A DNA stretch of 15,105 nt from Candidatus Woesearchaeota archaeon (GCA_019322805.1 JAHWIC010000031.1:1-15105); one strand, 5' to 3'. Counted from the first letter of the stretch, positions 1-6,580 are shown. Notes: a model not told the origin generated them from the sequence alone. A program made the numbers and translations.

Positions 1-42
1 CTTGATTCATTAGAACAAGACTTAGCAGAGATTGACTGGTAA
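1..42 (+). CDS. C-terminal tail of an unidentified protein (partial)
   Basis: Frame 1 is open from the window edge and reads LDSLEQDLAEIDW before a TAA stop at 40-42. Only 13 residues are visible, acidic and ending in a tryptophan. They are too few to name a family. The gene converges on the minus-strand gene that ends at 45, with two bases between the stop codons, so this is a tight tail-to-tail junction. That the frame is coding is inferred from the clean junction. Confidence 0.5.
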   Translation, partial: LDSLEQDLAEIDW

Positions 43-44
43 AA

Positions 45-341
45 TTATTTTCCTTTAAGTTCTGATTCTAATTTTTTAACTAGCTCATGGTCTTTGCCAG
101 CTACTTCTATCAACTTAGCTAGTAGTCTTCGCTTGAGTGCATCCAGCCTGCCTGTTTTCTTAGTCAATTGAGTTCTACGTTTTTTATCAAGCGGTAAGCC
201 GGCCGATGGGCCCCAAGCAAAAGGCTCGAATAATCTTTTTTCTAATTCATCTACCTGTGCTATAGTAGCTACTAATTTCTCCTCAGTATTCAATTTCTCT
301 AGTTCTATCCTTTCTAATTCAGCTAGCTCGTCTTTTCCCAT
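45..341 (-). CDS. Small charged coiled-coil protein, unknown function
   Basis: The 98-residue product is rich in Lys, Glu and Leu. It reads as two helical segments (about residues 3-40 and 58-97) joined by a loop with Pro, Gly and Trp (FEPFAWGPSAGLPLDKKRR). The helices show heptad-like Leu/Ile spacing, suggesting a helical hairpin or coiled coil. There is no signal peptide or membrane segment. I do not recognise the family. A TATA-like box on the minus strand at 366-374 lies about 29 bases before the ATG, and no Shine-Dalgarno is seen, so the transcript is probably leaderless. It is transcribed divergently from rtcA. Codon use and AT content match the neighbours. Confidence 0.7.
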   Translation of the reverse strand: MGKDELAELERIELEKLNTEEKLVATIAQVDELEKRLFEPFAWGPSAGLPLDKKRRTQLTKKTGRLDALKRRLLAKLIEVAGKDHELVKKLESELKGK

Positions 342-365
342 TTTTAAAATACTAATCGAACTATT

Positions 366-374
366 ATTTAAAAT
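366..374 (-). promoter_or_regulatory. TATA-like box for the coiled-coil protein gene
   Basis: Minus-strand ATTTTAAAT is centred about 29 bases before the ATG at 341, the spacing expected for a leaderless archaeal transcript. It is back to back with the rtcA promoter. Confidence 0.45.
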
Positions 375-403
375 CTTTCCATTTTTTAATCCCTTTTCAT
401 AAT

Positions 404-413
404 CTTTATATAA
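404..413 (+). promoter_or_regulatory. TATA box of rtcA
   Basis: CTTTATATAA is centred about 26 bases before the ATG at 435, which places transcription start at or next to the start codon. No Shine-Dalgarno is visible, so a leaderless mRNA is inferred. Confidence 0.6.
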
Positions 414-434
414 TTCTAAATTATCTTTTTCTTA

Positions 435-1529
435 ATGATAAAACTAGACGGCAACTATGGAGAAGGTGGCGGACAAATAGTAAGAACTGCCTTAGCTCTC
501 TCCACAATAACACAAAAGCCATTTGAAGTGACTAATGTAAGAAAAGGCCGCTGTAAGGCTGGTTTAAAAGCTCAGCATCTAAACTGTATTAAAGCCCTGG
601 AAAAGCTATGCAATGCCAAGGCAGAGGGAGCTGAACTCGCCTCAGAACACCTAAAATATTCTCCAGGAAAAATAGTTGGGCAGACACTAGAAGTTGATAT
701 TGGAACAGCAGGCTCTATATCTCTACTCCTGCAGTCATTATTGATACCCTGCTTTTTTGCTGATAAAAATATCAGATTAAAAATCATTGGCGGAACAGAA
801 GGAAAATGGGCAATGCCTTATGATTATCTTAAGGAGATTTTAGTACCACAAATAAGAAGGTTCTGTGACAAGATTGATGTAAAGCTAGTAAAGCGAGGTT
901 ATTATCCTAAAGGCGGCGGAATAGTTGAAATAAAGATAGCTCCAAAATACAAGCTTGCAGGCTTTAGCAGTTTTGATGAATTTCAGAATGAGATAAAGGA
1001 AGAGAACAAAATAGAATTAATTGAGCAGGGAAACCTAATGCAGATCAAAGGTATTTCTCATGCTTCATTAAGCCTTCAAGGTGCAAAAGTTGCTGAGCGT
1101 CAAGCAAACTCAGCCAAGAGTGTATTAAGCAAGTATGGCTGTCCAATTAACATAAGAACTGAATACACTGATACCTTTTCAACAGGCACAGGAATCACAC
1201 TCTGGGCAATATTCTCAAAGGATAAGGATGATATTGACGAAAATAAACCAATAAGGCTTGGTGCAGATGCTTTAGGTGAAAGAGGAAAACCAGCAGAAAA
1301 AGTTGGTGAAGAAGCAGCAAATAATCTAATCAAGGAAATAGACAGCAAAGCACCTGTTGACAGGCATTTAGCAGATCAGATATTGCCGTTCATGGCTTTA
1401 ACAACTGGAAGCAAGATTAAAGTCTCAGAAGTAACAAACCACTGCAAAACAAATATTTATGTTATAGAGCAGTTTCTTGGCAAAGTGTTTGATGTAGATG
1501 AAGAGAATAAGGTTATTTCAATTAAATAA
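435..1529 (+). CDS. rtcA: RNA 3'-terminal phosphate cyclase
   Basis: This enzyme converts RNA 3'-phosphate ends to 2',3'-cyclic phosphates using ATP through an enzyme-AMP intermediate on a histidine. The 364-residue length is normal for the family. Visible signatures are the N-terminal LDGNYGEGGGQIVRTALALS (residues 4-23), a GGTEGKWAMPYDYL segment (119-132), RGYYPKGGG (154-162) and the C-terminal segment VDRHLADQILPFMAL (308-322), where His311 is the expected adenylated residue. TNHCKTN near residues 334-340 matches the conserved C-terminal region. No RtcB ligase gene is visible nearby. A TATA box about 26 bases upstream suggests a leaderless transcript. The stop codon runs directly into a GC-rich palindrome. 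The family assignment is firm; the cellular RNA substrate is not known from the sequence. Confidence 0.96.
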   Translation: MIKLDGNYGEGGGQIVRTALALSTITQKPFEVTNVRKGRCKAGLKAQHLNCIKALEKLCNAKAEGAELASEHLKYSPGKIVGQTLEVDIGTAGSISLLLQSLLIPCFFADKNIRLKIIGGTEGKWAMPYDYLKEILVPQIRRFCDKIDVKLVKRGYYPKGGGIVEIKIAPKYKLAGFSSFDEFQNEIKEENKIELIEQGNLMQIKGISHASLSLQGAKVAERQANSAKSVLSKYGCPINIRTEYTDTFSTGTGITLWAIFSKDKDDIDENKPIRLGADALGERGKPAEKVGEEAANNLIKEIDSKAPVDRHLADQILPFMALTTGSKIKVSEVTNHCKTNIYVIEQFLGKVFDVDEENKVISIK

Positions 1530-1626
1530 AAAATCAAACCAACGGCGAGGGCGAGGCGGGGGTTGCCCCCTACGGGGTGCCGAGTAGGCCGAAGGCCGTC
1601 CGAAGCCATTGGTTGGTTTGATTTTT
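1528..1626 (+). repeat. GC-rich palindromic element after rtcA
   Basis: Outer arms AAAAATCAAACCAAC (1528-1542, approximate) and GTTGGTTTGATTTTT (1612-1626) are inverted copies. They enclose about 65 bases that are strikingly GC-rich against AT-rich surroundings. Inside are smaller hairpins: GGGGG-TTG-CCCCC at 1558-1570 and GGCC-GAA-GGCC at 1587-1597. The distal arm ends in a T run, so the structure could terminate rtcA transcription. Its composition suggests a dispersed palindromic element or a short mobile sequence. No open reading frame or tRNA fold is evident. Confidence 0.6.
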
Positions 1627-1651
1627 TCCTATATCCTAATTAACCAAACAA

Positions 1652-1665
1652 TAACCTTTTTAAAT
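1652..1665 (+). promoter_or_regulatory. Core promoter of the zinc-ribbon/aEF1B operon
   Basis: TAACCTTTTTAAAT contains a TATA-like box centred about 29 bases before the ATG at 1689. The same 14 bases occur before the 5S rRNA gene at 11273-11286, followed by ACTAA at the same spacing. Confidence 0.6.
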
Positions 1666-1688
1666 TCACTAAAAACTCTTAACATAAA

Positions 1689-1859
1689 ATGCCAGAAGAA
1701 CTAATATGCTCATCTTGTAAAAAGCGAATATCAGCTGAAAGTGCAGCTAGATTTCCATGCCCTAACTGCGGCAAAGCAGAAATCGTAAGATGCGCACATT
1801 GCAGGGAGATAGCTACTAAATACAAATGTCCTCAGTGCCAGTTCGAAGGACCTAACTAA
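1689..1859 (+). CDS. Small zinc-ribbon RNA-binding-type protein (HVO_2753-like)
   Basis: The 56-residue product carries four CxxC pairs (CSSC, CPNC, CAHC, CPQC), enough for two zinc-binding sites. This matches the archaeal family described as a predicted zinc-ribbon RNA-binding protein with a role in translation, whose halophile member is HVO_2753. The gene ends one base before the ATG of aEF1B (TAAG then ATG), and this order is commonly conserved in archaea, so coupled translation is likely. The promoter box lies about 29 bases upstream and the leader is very short. The protein is small and cytosolic, with no signal peptide. The link to translation rests on family knowledge and on the neighbouring elongation factor gene; the molecular role is not established here. 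Confidence 0.88.
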   Translation: MPEELICSSCKKRISAESAARFPCPNCGKAEIVRCAHCREIATKYKCPQCQFEGPN

Positions 1860-1860
1860 G

Positions 1861-2139
1861 ATGGCAAACGCGATTGTTACAGTAAAAATAATGCCTGCTT
1901 CTCCAGAAGTTGATTTGGAAAAACTAAAGGAAAAAGCTTTAGCAGAAGTTACAGCATTTAACGAAGGAAAAGAAACAAAAACATCTATAGAAGAAGTTGC
2001 TTTTGGTTTAAAGGCTTTAAACATAATTTTTGTTATGGATGAAGCAAAAGGCTCACCAGATCCTGTTGCAGAGAAGATATCAGCTTTTGAAGAAGTTAAT
2101 TCTGCAGAAGTAACTGATGTTAGAAGGGCTGTTGGATAA
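1861..2139 (+). CDS. ef1b: Elongation factor 1-beta (aEF1B)
   Basis: aEF1B is the guanine nucleotide exchange factor that recharges aEF1A with GTP during translation elongation. The 92-residue product is the normal archaeal length, a single small alpha/beta exchange domain without the extra eukaryotic regions. It shows the N-terminal VTVKIMPASPEVDLEKLKEK strand and helix, the central EEVAFGLKALNIIFVMDEAKG (about residues 44-64), and the ending AEVTDVRRAVG typical of the family. It follows the zinc-ribbon gene by one base and presumably shares its promoter. It also lacks an obvious Shine-Dalgarno of its own, consistent with translational coupling. Identification is firm. Confidence 0.95.
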   Translation: MANAIVTVKIMPASPEVDLEKLKEKALAEVTAFNEGKETKTSIEEVAFGLKALNIIFVMDEAKGSPDPVAEKISAFEEVNSAEVTDVRRAVG

Positions 2140-2173
2140 TTACTGTTTTCTAAACTAGTATACAAAATCGTAA

Positions 2174-2184
2174 AATTTATATAT
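2174..2184 (+). promoter_or_regulatory. TATA box before the 317-residue protein gene
   Basis: AATTTATATAT lies about 44 bases before the ATG at 2223, predicting a short leader of roughly 15-20 bases. No strong Shine-Dalgarno is seen in that leader. Confidence 0.5.
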
Positions 2185-2222
2185 GAATACTGCCTGTAAA
2201 TCATAATTAACACAAAGTAAAA

Positions 2223-3176
2223 ATGCCAGAAAGCGGAAACACAGGGAATGACCTAGGAAGCTTAGTGAATGTTCAGTCTCAGGAATCTTATTCTAGGAAG
2301 CCAAGTGTGCTAATTGTTGCGCATCCAGATGATGTAATACCTATTGAAGCAGAGCTGCATAGGTTGGGTTATACACCAGAGAATTATGTTATAGCTGATA
2401 CAGAAAAGGGCAGAGAACTTGCAGCTAAATCTGATGTTGCAATAACTGATGTTTTTTCTGTTTCCTTAAGAGCAAAAGAGGTCATACGTCCGGACTCGCC
2501 TAACTTCAAAGATGAATTAAGAACAGCTATTGAAAAAAATGGACTGTATATTGATAATGTAGTTGAACCAGAGTCAAATAAGCCTGTAGAGCAGCCAGAA
2601 GTAAAACAAACAAGAATTCTATATGTAAACGCTACAAATCGACCAAATTCAGTCCAACAAGGACTGGAAGAAAAGGGTTATGGGGTAGAAAAGAAGAGTT
2701 TTATGATCGAGATTGTTTATGGTCTCCTATCGCCAGAAACAAGAGAACAATATAGTGGAACAGACCTTGTATTGGTCACGCGCGGTCATGATAGTTATGA
2801 AGGAATCCAAGCAACCTATTTACTGCAGGTCTTAGCAAAACACTTACCAGGAGTCCCTGTAATCTATCAAACAGAACAGGAAGGAGTTTTAGCAGAACCA
2901 GTGGTAGAATTCGCAGGAAGATACAATAATTACAAAGTTCTAACAGGGCCAATAGACAAAAGTGATCTATTTTGGCAAATTGAGCAATTATTGAAGGAGA
3001 AGGAAGCTGAAAGAGGTGTAGCTCCATTCAGTGACGGAAGAGCGAGTGAAAAATTCAGGCAACTTGGTCGAGGTTCTACAAGAAAATCAGCAAGGCGCCC
3101 CACATCAAGAACAGCTAAATGGGTTCCTGAATCGGTTCCTCAAAAAACAGGCAGTTGGTTATTAGAAATGGAGTAA
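2223..3176 (+). CDS. Tandem receiver-like protein, unknown function
   Basis: This 317-residue soluble protein has two alpha/beta modules, by my reading both resembling response-regulator receiver folds. Module one (about residues 27-110) has a hydrophobic strand VLIVAHPDD followed by a helix, then VAITDVF with Asp76 where a phospho-acceptor would sit. Module two (about 130-258) has RILYVNA, DLVLVTRG (no Asp at the equivalent place), VPVIYQT and GPIDKSDLFWQIEQLL, which mirrors the lysine-proline strand and last helix of receivers. A linker rich in Glu and Pro joins them. The C-terminus from about 275 is basic and Ser/Arg-rich (RKSARRP). No output domain or histidine kinase is nearby. The AHPDD motif recalls LmbE deacetylases, but the rest does not fit. 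Family unrecognised; the receiver-like fold is an inference. Confidence 0.75.
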   Translation: MPESGNTGNDLGSLVNVQSQESYSRKPSVLIVAHPDDVIPIEAELHRLGYTPENYVIADTEKGRELAAKSDVAITDVFSVSLRAKEVIRPDSPNFKDELRTAIEKNGLYIDNVVEPESNKPVEQPEVKQTRILYVNATNRPNSVQQGLEEKGYGVEKKSFMIEIVYGLLSPETREQYSGTDLVLVTRGHDSYEGIQATYLLQVLAKHLPGVPVIYQTEQEGVLAEPVVEFAGRYNNYKVLTGPIDKSDLFWQIEQLLKEKEAERGVAPFSDGRASEKFRQLGRGSTRKSARRPTSRTAKWVPESVPQKTGSWLLEME

Positions 3177-3180
3177 AATA

Positions 3181-3624
3181 TTATGCATCCTTAGGTTCAT
3201 AGAACCCACAAGGCACACCAAAATACTTCTCAAACATTGTTGATATCTCTTTATCATCTGTATTATAAACCTCAAGTGCTGCAGCAAGATTGATTCCAGG
3301 ATTTTGTTGCTGCATAAGAGCCATTAATCCTTGTGTTTCTCTTGCAATATAATCCATCAAGCTTTTATCAATATCATCATGATATCTTGGAATATGTACC
3401 TTAAGAAAACCGCATCTGCCAGTTGATTCATCCTTAAGATAAACCACAACACAAGGAGGAAGCATATCCTTATACCTAGGATCTTCTTTATCCATATCTT
3501 CATACTGGCTAACGATTTGTCTGAAGTAATCAGAATTTCCAATGCCTGCTTCAGTAGTTGGCATACCTGCTAGGTCATTTAAGCGAGCGCAAAGTGTACT
3601 ATCCTCTTTTTGAAATCTATTCAA
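3181..3624 (-). CDS. Hypothetical protein, 147 residues, TTG start
   Basis: I do not recognise this protein. It looks cytosolic, acidic and mixed alpha/beta, with no membrane segment. A central stretch, PPCVVVYLKDESTGRCGFL (about residues 56-74), reads as two strands, followed by helices and a C-terminal YFGVPCGFYEPKDA. The TTG start at 3624 is supported by a G-rich Shine-Dalgarno-like GGGGGATG (plus-strand 3629-3636) and a BRE/TATA pair at 3671-3686 that predicts a leader of about 25 bases. The nearby ATG at 3629-3631 is out of use because its frame stops after four codons. It ends four bases from the convergent 317-residue gene. Its promoter and leader closely resemble those of the 39-residue ORF upstream. 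Confidence 0.75.
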   Translation of the reverse strand: MNRFQKEDSTLCARLNDLAGMPTTEAGIGNSDYFRQIVSQYEDMDKEDPRYKDMLPPCVVVYLKDESTGRCGFLKVHIPRYHDDIDKSLMDYIARETQGLMALMQQQNPGINLAAALEVYNTDDKEISTMFEKYFGVPCGFYEPKDA

Positions 3625-3628
3625 AATA

Positions 3629-3686
3629 CATCCCCCAACTTTAACTGTGAGATGGTAATGAATATTTGGTATTTAAACCTTTCGAT
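3629..3686 (-). promoter_or_regulatory. BRE/TATA promoter and G-rich ribosome site of the 147-residue gene
   Basis: On the minus strand AAAATCGAAA is followed two bases later by TTTAAAT (plus 3671-3677), a good archaeal BRE/TATA pair. GGGGGATG follows close to the TTG start. The layout and bases match the leader of the 39-residue ORF at 3863-3918. Confidence 0.6.
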
Positions 3687-3739
3687 TTTCCTAGAATTCA
3701 CACAGATTTTTCTCGTCGAGACTGCTTCTTAATCACTAT

Positions 3740-3859
3740 TTATTCCTCGAACCAAACCTTTCTCCTCTTTTTTGCTCTCATAAAGGTAAGTCCGTTCCTT
3801 TTCTCAATCTGCGTCCATATCATTATATCTCCTTGTATGCGTACTAGATCGAACTTCAT
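3740..3859 (-). CDS. Small basic protein, 39 residues, unknown
   Basis: This short reading frame begins MKFDLVRIQGDIMIW and ends in the basic stretch RAKKRRKVWFEE. It is unusually well supported for its size. GGGGGGTG lies five bases before the ATG, resembling an archaeal Shine-Dalgarno. A TCGAAA/TTTAAAT BRE-TATA pair sits about 44 bases upstream and predicts a leader near 20 bases. The cluster of Lys/Arg suggests nucleic-acid contact, which is only an inference. It lies between trm1 and the 147-residue gene on the same strand and shares the promoter and leader architecture of the latter. It could also be the remnant of a longer gene. No family is recognised. Confidence 0.5.
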   Translation of the reverse strand: MKFDLVRIQGDIMIWTQIEKRNGLTFMRAKKRRKVWFEE

Positions 3860-3862
3860 AAA

Positions 3863-3918
3863 TACACCCCCCTTTTAGAAAAAGGTAAGAAGTTCTATGA
3901 TTTAAATGTTTCGATTTT
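3863..3918 (-). promoter_or_regulatory. BRE/TATA promoter and G-rich ribosome site of the 39-residue ORF
   Basis: Minus-strand AAAATCGAAACA then TTTAAAT (plus 3900-3906) gives a BRE/TATA pair, followed by TTCTTACC and GGGGGGTGTATTT before the ATG. A second copy of AAAATCGAAACAT (plus 3953-3965) lies 47 bases further upstream, at the end of trm1. Confidence 0.6.
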
Positions 3919-3942
3919 ATGAAATAAAATAGAAACTACGAA

Positions 3943-5001
3943 CTAAGTGGCTATGTTTCGATTTTGACTTTTAATGACTCTTATCAGATTCTTTTCGCTA
4001 ATATCAGATTTCAATCCATTTGGATTAAAATGGGTCTCACTCACCTTATAGCCAGAATTCTTTATTTTTTTAATTATCAATTCTCTTTTTGGAATCTTTA
4101 ACCTATTTCTTTTGCAAATCTTATGGATATCATAAAAACCAATAACATTCAGCTTTGATTCATCTTTTATTATTGATAAGAATTTTTCTAATGATCCCTC
4201 TTTATTGATTTTTTCCATGTTGATAACTAATTTTGAATCCCATAACTTGCCAAGCCACATTGGCCCTGCTCTACTAAAATATCCATGCTGTGCAAGGAGA
4301 TTATCAACAGCCTTCTTTCCTTTCTCGCATCTAAAGAAAACCCTAAGATAATGATGCGATGAATAAGAGAATACTGGAGTTAGGGCCTTATCAAACTGAG
4401 CACCAATTAATTGCACCTTTCTTATCAGAATACGTAAACCAACCTCATGCATAAGCTCATTACGCAAAGGAACAGCCCAGTACTTCCTTAAGCAAGCATC
4501 AGGAAAAGTCCCGGATAAAGCAGCTGTATCAGTTGCGGTAACTGCAAGAATCCCATCGCGACTAATCCTTTTAACAGCAGAATCAAGAAAGGGATTTGGT
4601 GTCCCAAACGGATCAATATCAATATAATCAAAACCAGTTGAATTTAACAGAAAGAGATTTGCATCTTCATTAGTAACCCTTACCTTTTTATTTTTTATTT
4701 TATTTAATTTCAAATTATTATTGATGAATTTTATTGAATCTTTTGAATAATCATTGATAGATATCTCATTGATTTTATTTTTTGATAATTCCCTGATAAA
4801 ACGAATACTTCTAATTCCAGAAGCAGCTAAAATATCAGCTATCCTTAATCCTTTCTTATCAATTGCATTCAGCAATAAAACAGAAATATCCCTATTAAGC
4901 TTCATAACAGGATTATAGAAAACAGGCATCTCTTTAGAAACAACCTTCCCAGGTTTAGGCACCTTTACCTTCGCTTTCCCCTCTTCTATTAATACATACA
5001 T
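3943..5001 (-). CDS. trm1: tRNA (guanine26-N2)-dimethyltransferase Trm1
   Basis: Trm1 uses S-adenosylmethionine to methylate the N2 of guanine 26 in tRNA. Family marks are EMPVFYNPVMKLNRDISV (residues 24-41), the SAM-binding DILAASGIRSIRFIREL (56-72), the catalytic-motif region DYIDIDPFGTPNPFLDSA (125-142) and GILAVTATDTAALSGTFP (150-167). The C-terminal region keeps AGPMWLGKLWD (245-255). At 352 residues it is a little short. The zinc-binding cysteines that archaeal homologues usually carry just before the AGPxWLG motif are missing: the segment is only VDNLLAQHGYFSRAGP. The ATG lies eight bases after the yjbQ stop, so the two genes probably form one operon. The identification is firm; whether loss of the zinc ribbon affects activity is unknown. 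Confidence 0.94.
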   Translation of the reverse strand: MYVLIEEGKAKVKVPKPGKVVSKEMPVFYNPVMKLNRDISVLLLNAIDKKGLRIADILAASGIRSIRFIRELSKNKINEISINDYSKDSIKFINNNLKLNKIKNKKVRVTNEDANLFLLNSTGFDYIDIDPFGTPNPFLDSAVKRISRDGILAVTATDTAALSGTFPDACLRKYWAVPLRNELMHEVGLRILIRKVQLIGAQFDKALTPVFSYSSHHYLRVFFRCEKGKKAVDNLLAQHGYFSRAGPMWLGKLWDSKLVINMEKINKEGSLEKFLSIIKDESKLNVIGFYDIHKICKRNRLKIPKRELIIKKIKNSGYKVSETHFNPNGLKSDISEKNLIRVIKSQNRNIAT

Positions 5002-5009
5002 TGTGTGTA

Positions 5010-5405
5010 TTACTTAACCGTTATTATTACTTTTCTCTGCCTTGGACCATCAAAATCACATAACATGATATCCTGCCACTGCCCTAATAGTAACGAACCA
5101 TCCTTGATAGGAATTGTCTCAGAAGGACCAACTATAGCTGATTTGATGTGAGCATCCCCATTTCCATCAACAGAGTCATGTATCCATTTACCTTGAGGAA
5201 TAAGCTTGCCAAGGGCATTTACAATATCAACCATAACATTAGGATCATAATTCTCATTAATAGTTATGGCTGCAGTAGCATGCGGAACATAAACATTGCA
5301 TAAACCTTCTTTTACCTTAGATTCAGCAACTATCTTCTTAACCTCATCTGTAATATCAACTAACTCTTCTCTTTTTGATGTTGAAACAGTTATTTCTTTT
5401 TGCAT
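5010..5405 (-). CDS. YjbQ family protein (UPF0047, secondary thiamine-phosphate synthase type)
   Basis: This 131-residue protein matches the YjbQ/UPF0047 family, a small trimeric fold found in all domains of life. The conserved elements are present: VYVPHATAAITINENYDP (residues 38-55), GNGDAHIKSAIVGPSETIPI (81-100) and LGQWQDIMLCDFDGPRQRKV (107-126). His42 and His86 are candidate metal or active-site residues. The E. coli member shows a weak thiamine-phosphate synthase activity, but the physiological role of the family is unsettled, and no thiamine gene is nearby. It is the first gene of an operon with trm1. Its TATA-like box lies about 27 bases before the ATG, indicating a leaderless transcript. 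Confidence 0.93.
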   Translation of the reverse strand: MQKEITVSTSKREELVDITDEVKKIVAESKVKEGLCNVYVPHATAAITINENYDPNVMVDIVNALGKLIPQGKWIHDSVDGNGDAHIKSAIVGPSETIPIKDGSLLLGQWQDIMLCDFDGPRQRKVIITVK

Positions 5406-5427
5406 AGTATTTGTTGATTTTATGCAG

Positions 5428-5436
5428 TTTTTAAAG
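5428..5436 (-). promoter_or_regulatory. TATA-like box of the yjbQ-trm1 operon
   Basis: Minus-strand CTTTAAAAA is centred about 27 bases before the ATG at 5405. It forms a divergent promoter pair with the box at 5484-5491. Confidence 0.55.
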
Positions 5437-5483
5437 ATTATTAAAAAATTATAACTTCAACTCAATTCAAACTTATCGTTAAG

Positions 5484-5491
5484 TATTTAAA
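5484..5491 (+). promoter_or_regulatory. TATA box of the winged-helix gene
   Basis: TATTTAAA is centred about 26 bases before the ATG at 5514, predicting a leaderless mRNA. Confidence 0.6.
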
Positions 5492-5513
5492 AAGCAAGTG
5501 TTTAACTGTTTAT

Positions 5514-6140
5514 ATGGCAAAGGAAAAGTTCCTATTAGTTTCATTAAAGGAATCAAAAGCAAAGAAACTAGCCCAGGTTATATCTAATGAAACCTGCAGG
5601 AAGATCCTTGATTATCTGGCAGAGAAAGAAGCAACTGAAACAGAGCTAGGCAAGAAATTAAACATACCAATATCAACAGTCCACTACAACCTGCAGTGCC
5701 TTATGGACGGCGGCTTAGTTACAGTTGAGGAATTCCATTATTCCGAAAAAGGCAAAGAAGTAAACCATTACAAGCTGGCTAACAAATACATAATCATAGC
5801 GCCAAAATCAGTTTATGGCATTAAGGAGAAACTAAAGAGTGTTTTACCTGTTGCCTTGTTAACAGCAGCTACAGCTGGAATCATACAGTTTGTGCAAAAA
5901 CAAAAAGTAGGTGCATTTGCCGGAGCAAGACAGGCTGTAATGGAGGCTGCTCCTACATTAGATGCTGCACCTTTAATTGAAAAAGCAGCAGAAGAGGCTG
6001 CTCCTGTTGCTGCAGAGGCTGCAAGAGAAGCAGTAGTGCCAACAGCAGCACCAAACATTGCCTTATGGTTCTTGATCGGAGCAGTTTCTGCAATAATTAT
6101 TTATATGATAATTGATTATATAAGAAGTAAGAAAAAATGA
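5514..6140 (+). CDS. Membrane-anchored winged-helix (ArsR-like) regulator
   Basis: Residues about 15-95 form an ArsR/HTH_20-like winged helix: ETCRKILDYLAEKEATETEL, then the recognition helix region IPISTVHYNLQCLMDGGLV, then a wing (VEEFHYSEKGKEVNHYKLA). Two hydrophobic segments follow, about 110-127 and 181-203, separated by an Ala/Glu/Pro-rich linker (AAEEAAPVAAEAAREAVV). The protein ends in RSKKK. It therefore looks like a DNA-binding domain tethered to the membrane, with the linker between the two segments probably outside the cell. Similar architectures are common in DPANN and Euryarchaeota. The last four bases overlap the start of the lipoprotein gene (ATGA), so the two are translated together. 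Targets and signal are unknown. Confidence 0.85.
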   Translation: MAKEKFLLVSLKESKAKKLAQVISNETCRKILDYLAEKEATETELGKKLNIPISTVHYNLQCLMDGGLVTVEEFHYSEKGKEVNHYKLANKYIIIAPKSVYGIKEKLKSVLPVALLTAATAGIIQFVQKQKVGAFAGARQAVMEAAPTLDAAPLIEKAAEEAAPVAAEAAREAVVPTAAPNIALWFLIGAVSAIIIYMIIDYIRSKKK

Positions 6141-6481
6141 AAAAAATATTTGTTTTATTTCTGTTAAGTGTGATAGTGATCAGTGGGTGTGATGAGTTAC
6201 CAAAATCATGCACTAAAGAAGCCAAGGTCTGTCCTGATGGCTCTATAGTAGTAAGAGTCCCTCCTGATTGTGAGTTTGCCCCATGCCCTGGCGGATGCAC
6301 TGTTGATGCTGACTGTGTTCCAGCAACCTGCTGCCATCCTTCCAGCTGTGTCCCAAAAAGCCAGGCACCTGATTGTGAAGGGCTTATGTGCTCGATGGAG
6401 TGCGCACCAGGAACAATGGACTGCGGACAGGGAAGATGTATGTGCATAGAAGGAAAGTGTGAAGCTGTAATTTATGAATAA
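6137..6481 (+). CDS. Cys-rich secreted lipoprotein
   Basis: The 114-residue product begins with a signal peptide, MKKIFVLFLLSVIVISGC, ending in a lipobox-like ISGC, so Cys18 is the likely lipid-attached residue. Sixteen further cysteines follow, an even number suited to disulfides outside the cell. The first module, CTKEAKVCPDGSIVVRV to CEFAPCP (about 25-51), resembles small Cys repeats common on archaeal surface proteins. The second (about 54-111) has CTVDADCVPATCCHPSSC, MECAPGTMDCGQGRC and CIEGKCEAV. The start overlaps the preceding winged-helix gene by four bases, implying co-expression with that membrane regulator. Function is unknown. A structural or binding role at the surface is a guess. 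Confidence 0.85.
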   Translation: MKKIFVLFLLSVIVISGCDELPKSCTKEAKVCPDGSIVVRVPPDCEFAPCPGGCTVDADCVPATCCHPSSCVPKSQAPDCEGLMCSMECAPGTMDCGQGRCMCIEGKCEAVIYE

Positions 6482-6580
6482 TTATTTTCTGAACTTTTTC
6501 TTAAATTTCAACTCTCAGCCTTTCTACCCCAAAAATTCTCAACCTTAGCTTCAACTCAACTAGAATCTTACTTTGGGTTA

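Noticed and set aside
1541..1610. GC-rich stretch considered as a tRNA or ncRNA gene
   Set aside because: There is no cloverleaf, T-loop or acceptor stem. The structure is explained by nested palindromes.
2305..2345. LmbE/PIG-L deacetylase motif AHPDD in the 317-residue protein
   Set aside because: The usual Glu after AHPDD and the later metal-binding His are not seen, and the surrounding sequence looks receiver-like instead.
3666..3878. Plus-strand 70-codon frame in the gap between two minus-strand genes
   Set aside because: It begins at TTG with no ribosome site. It overlaps the minus-strand promoters and the better supported 39-residue ORF, and its composition is not protein-like.
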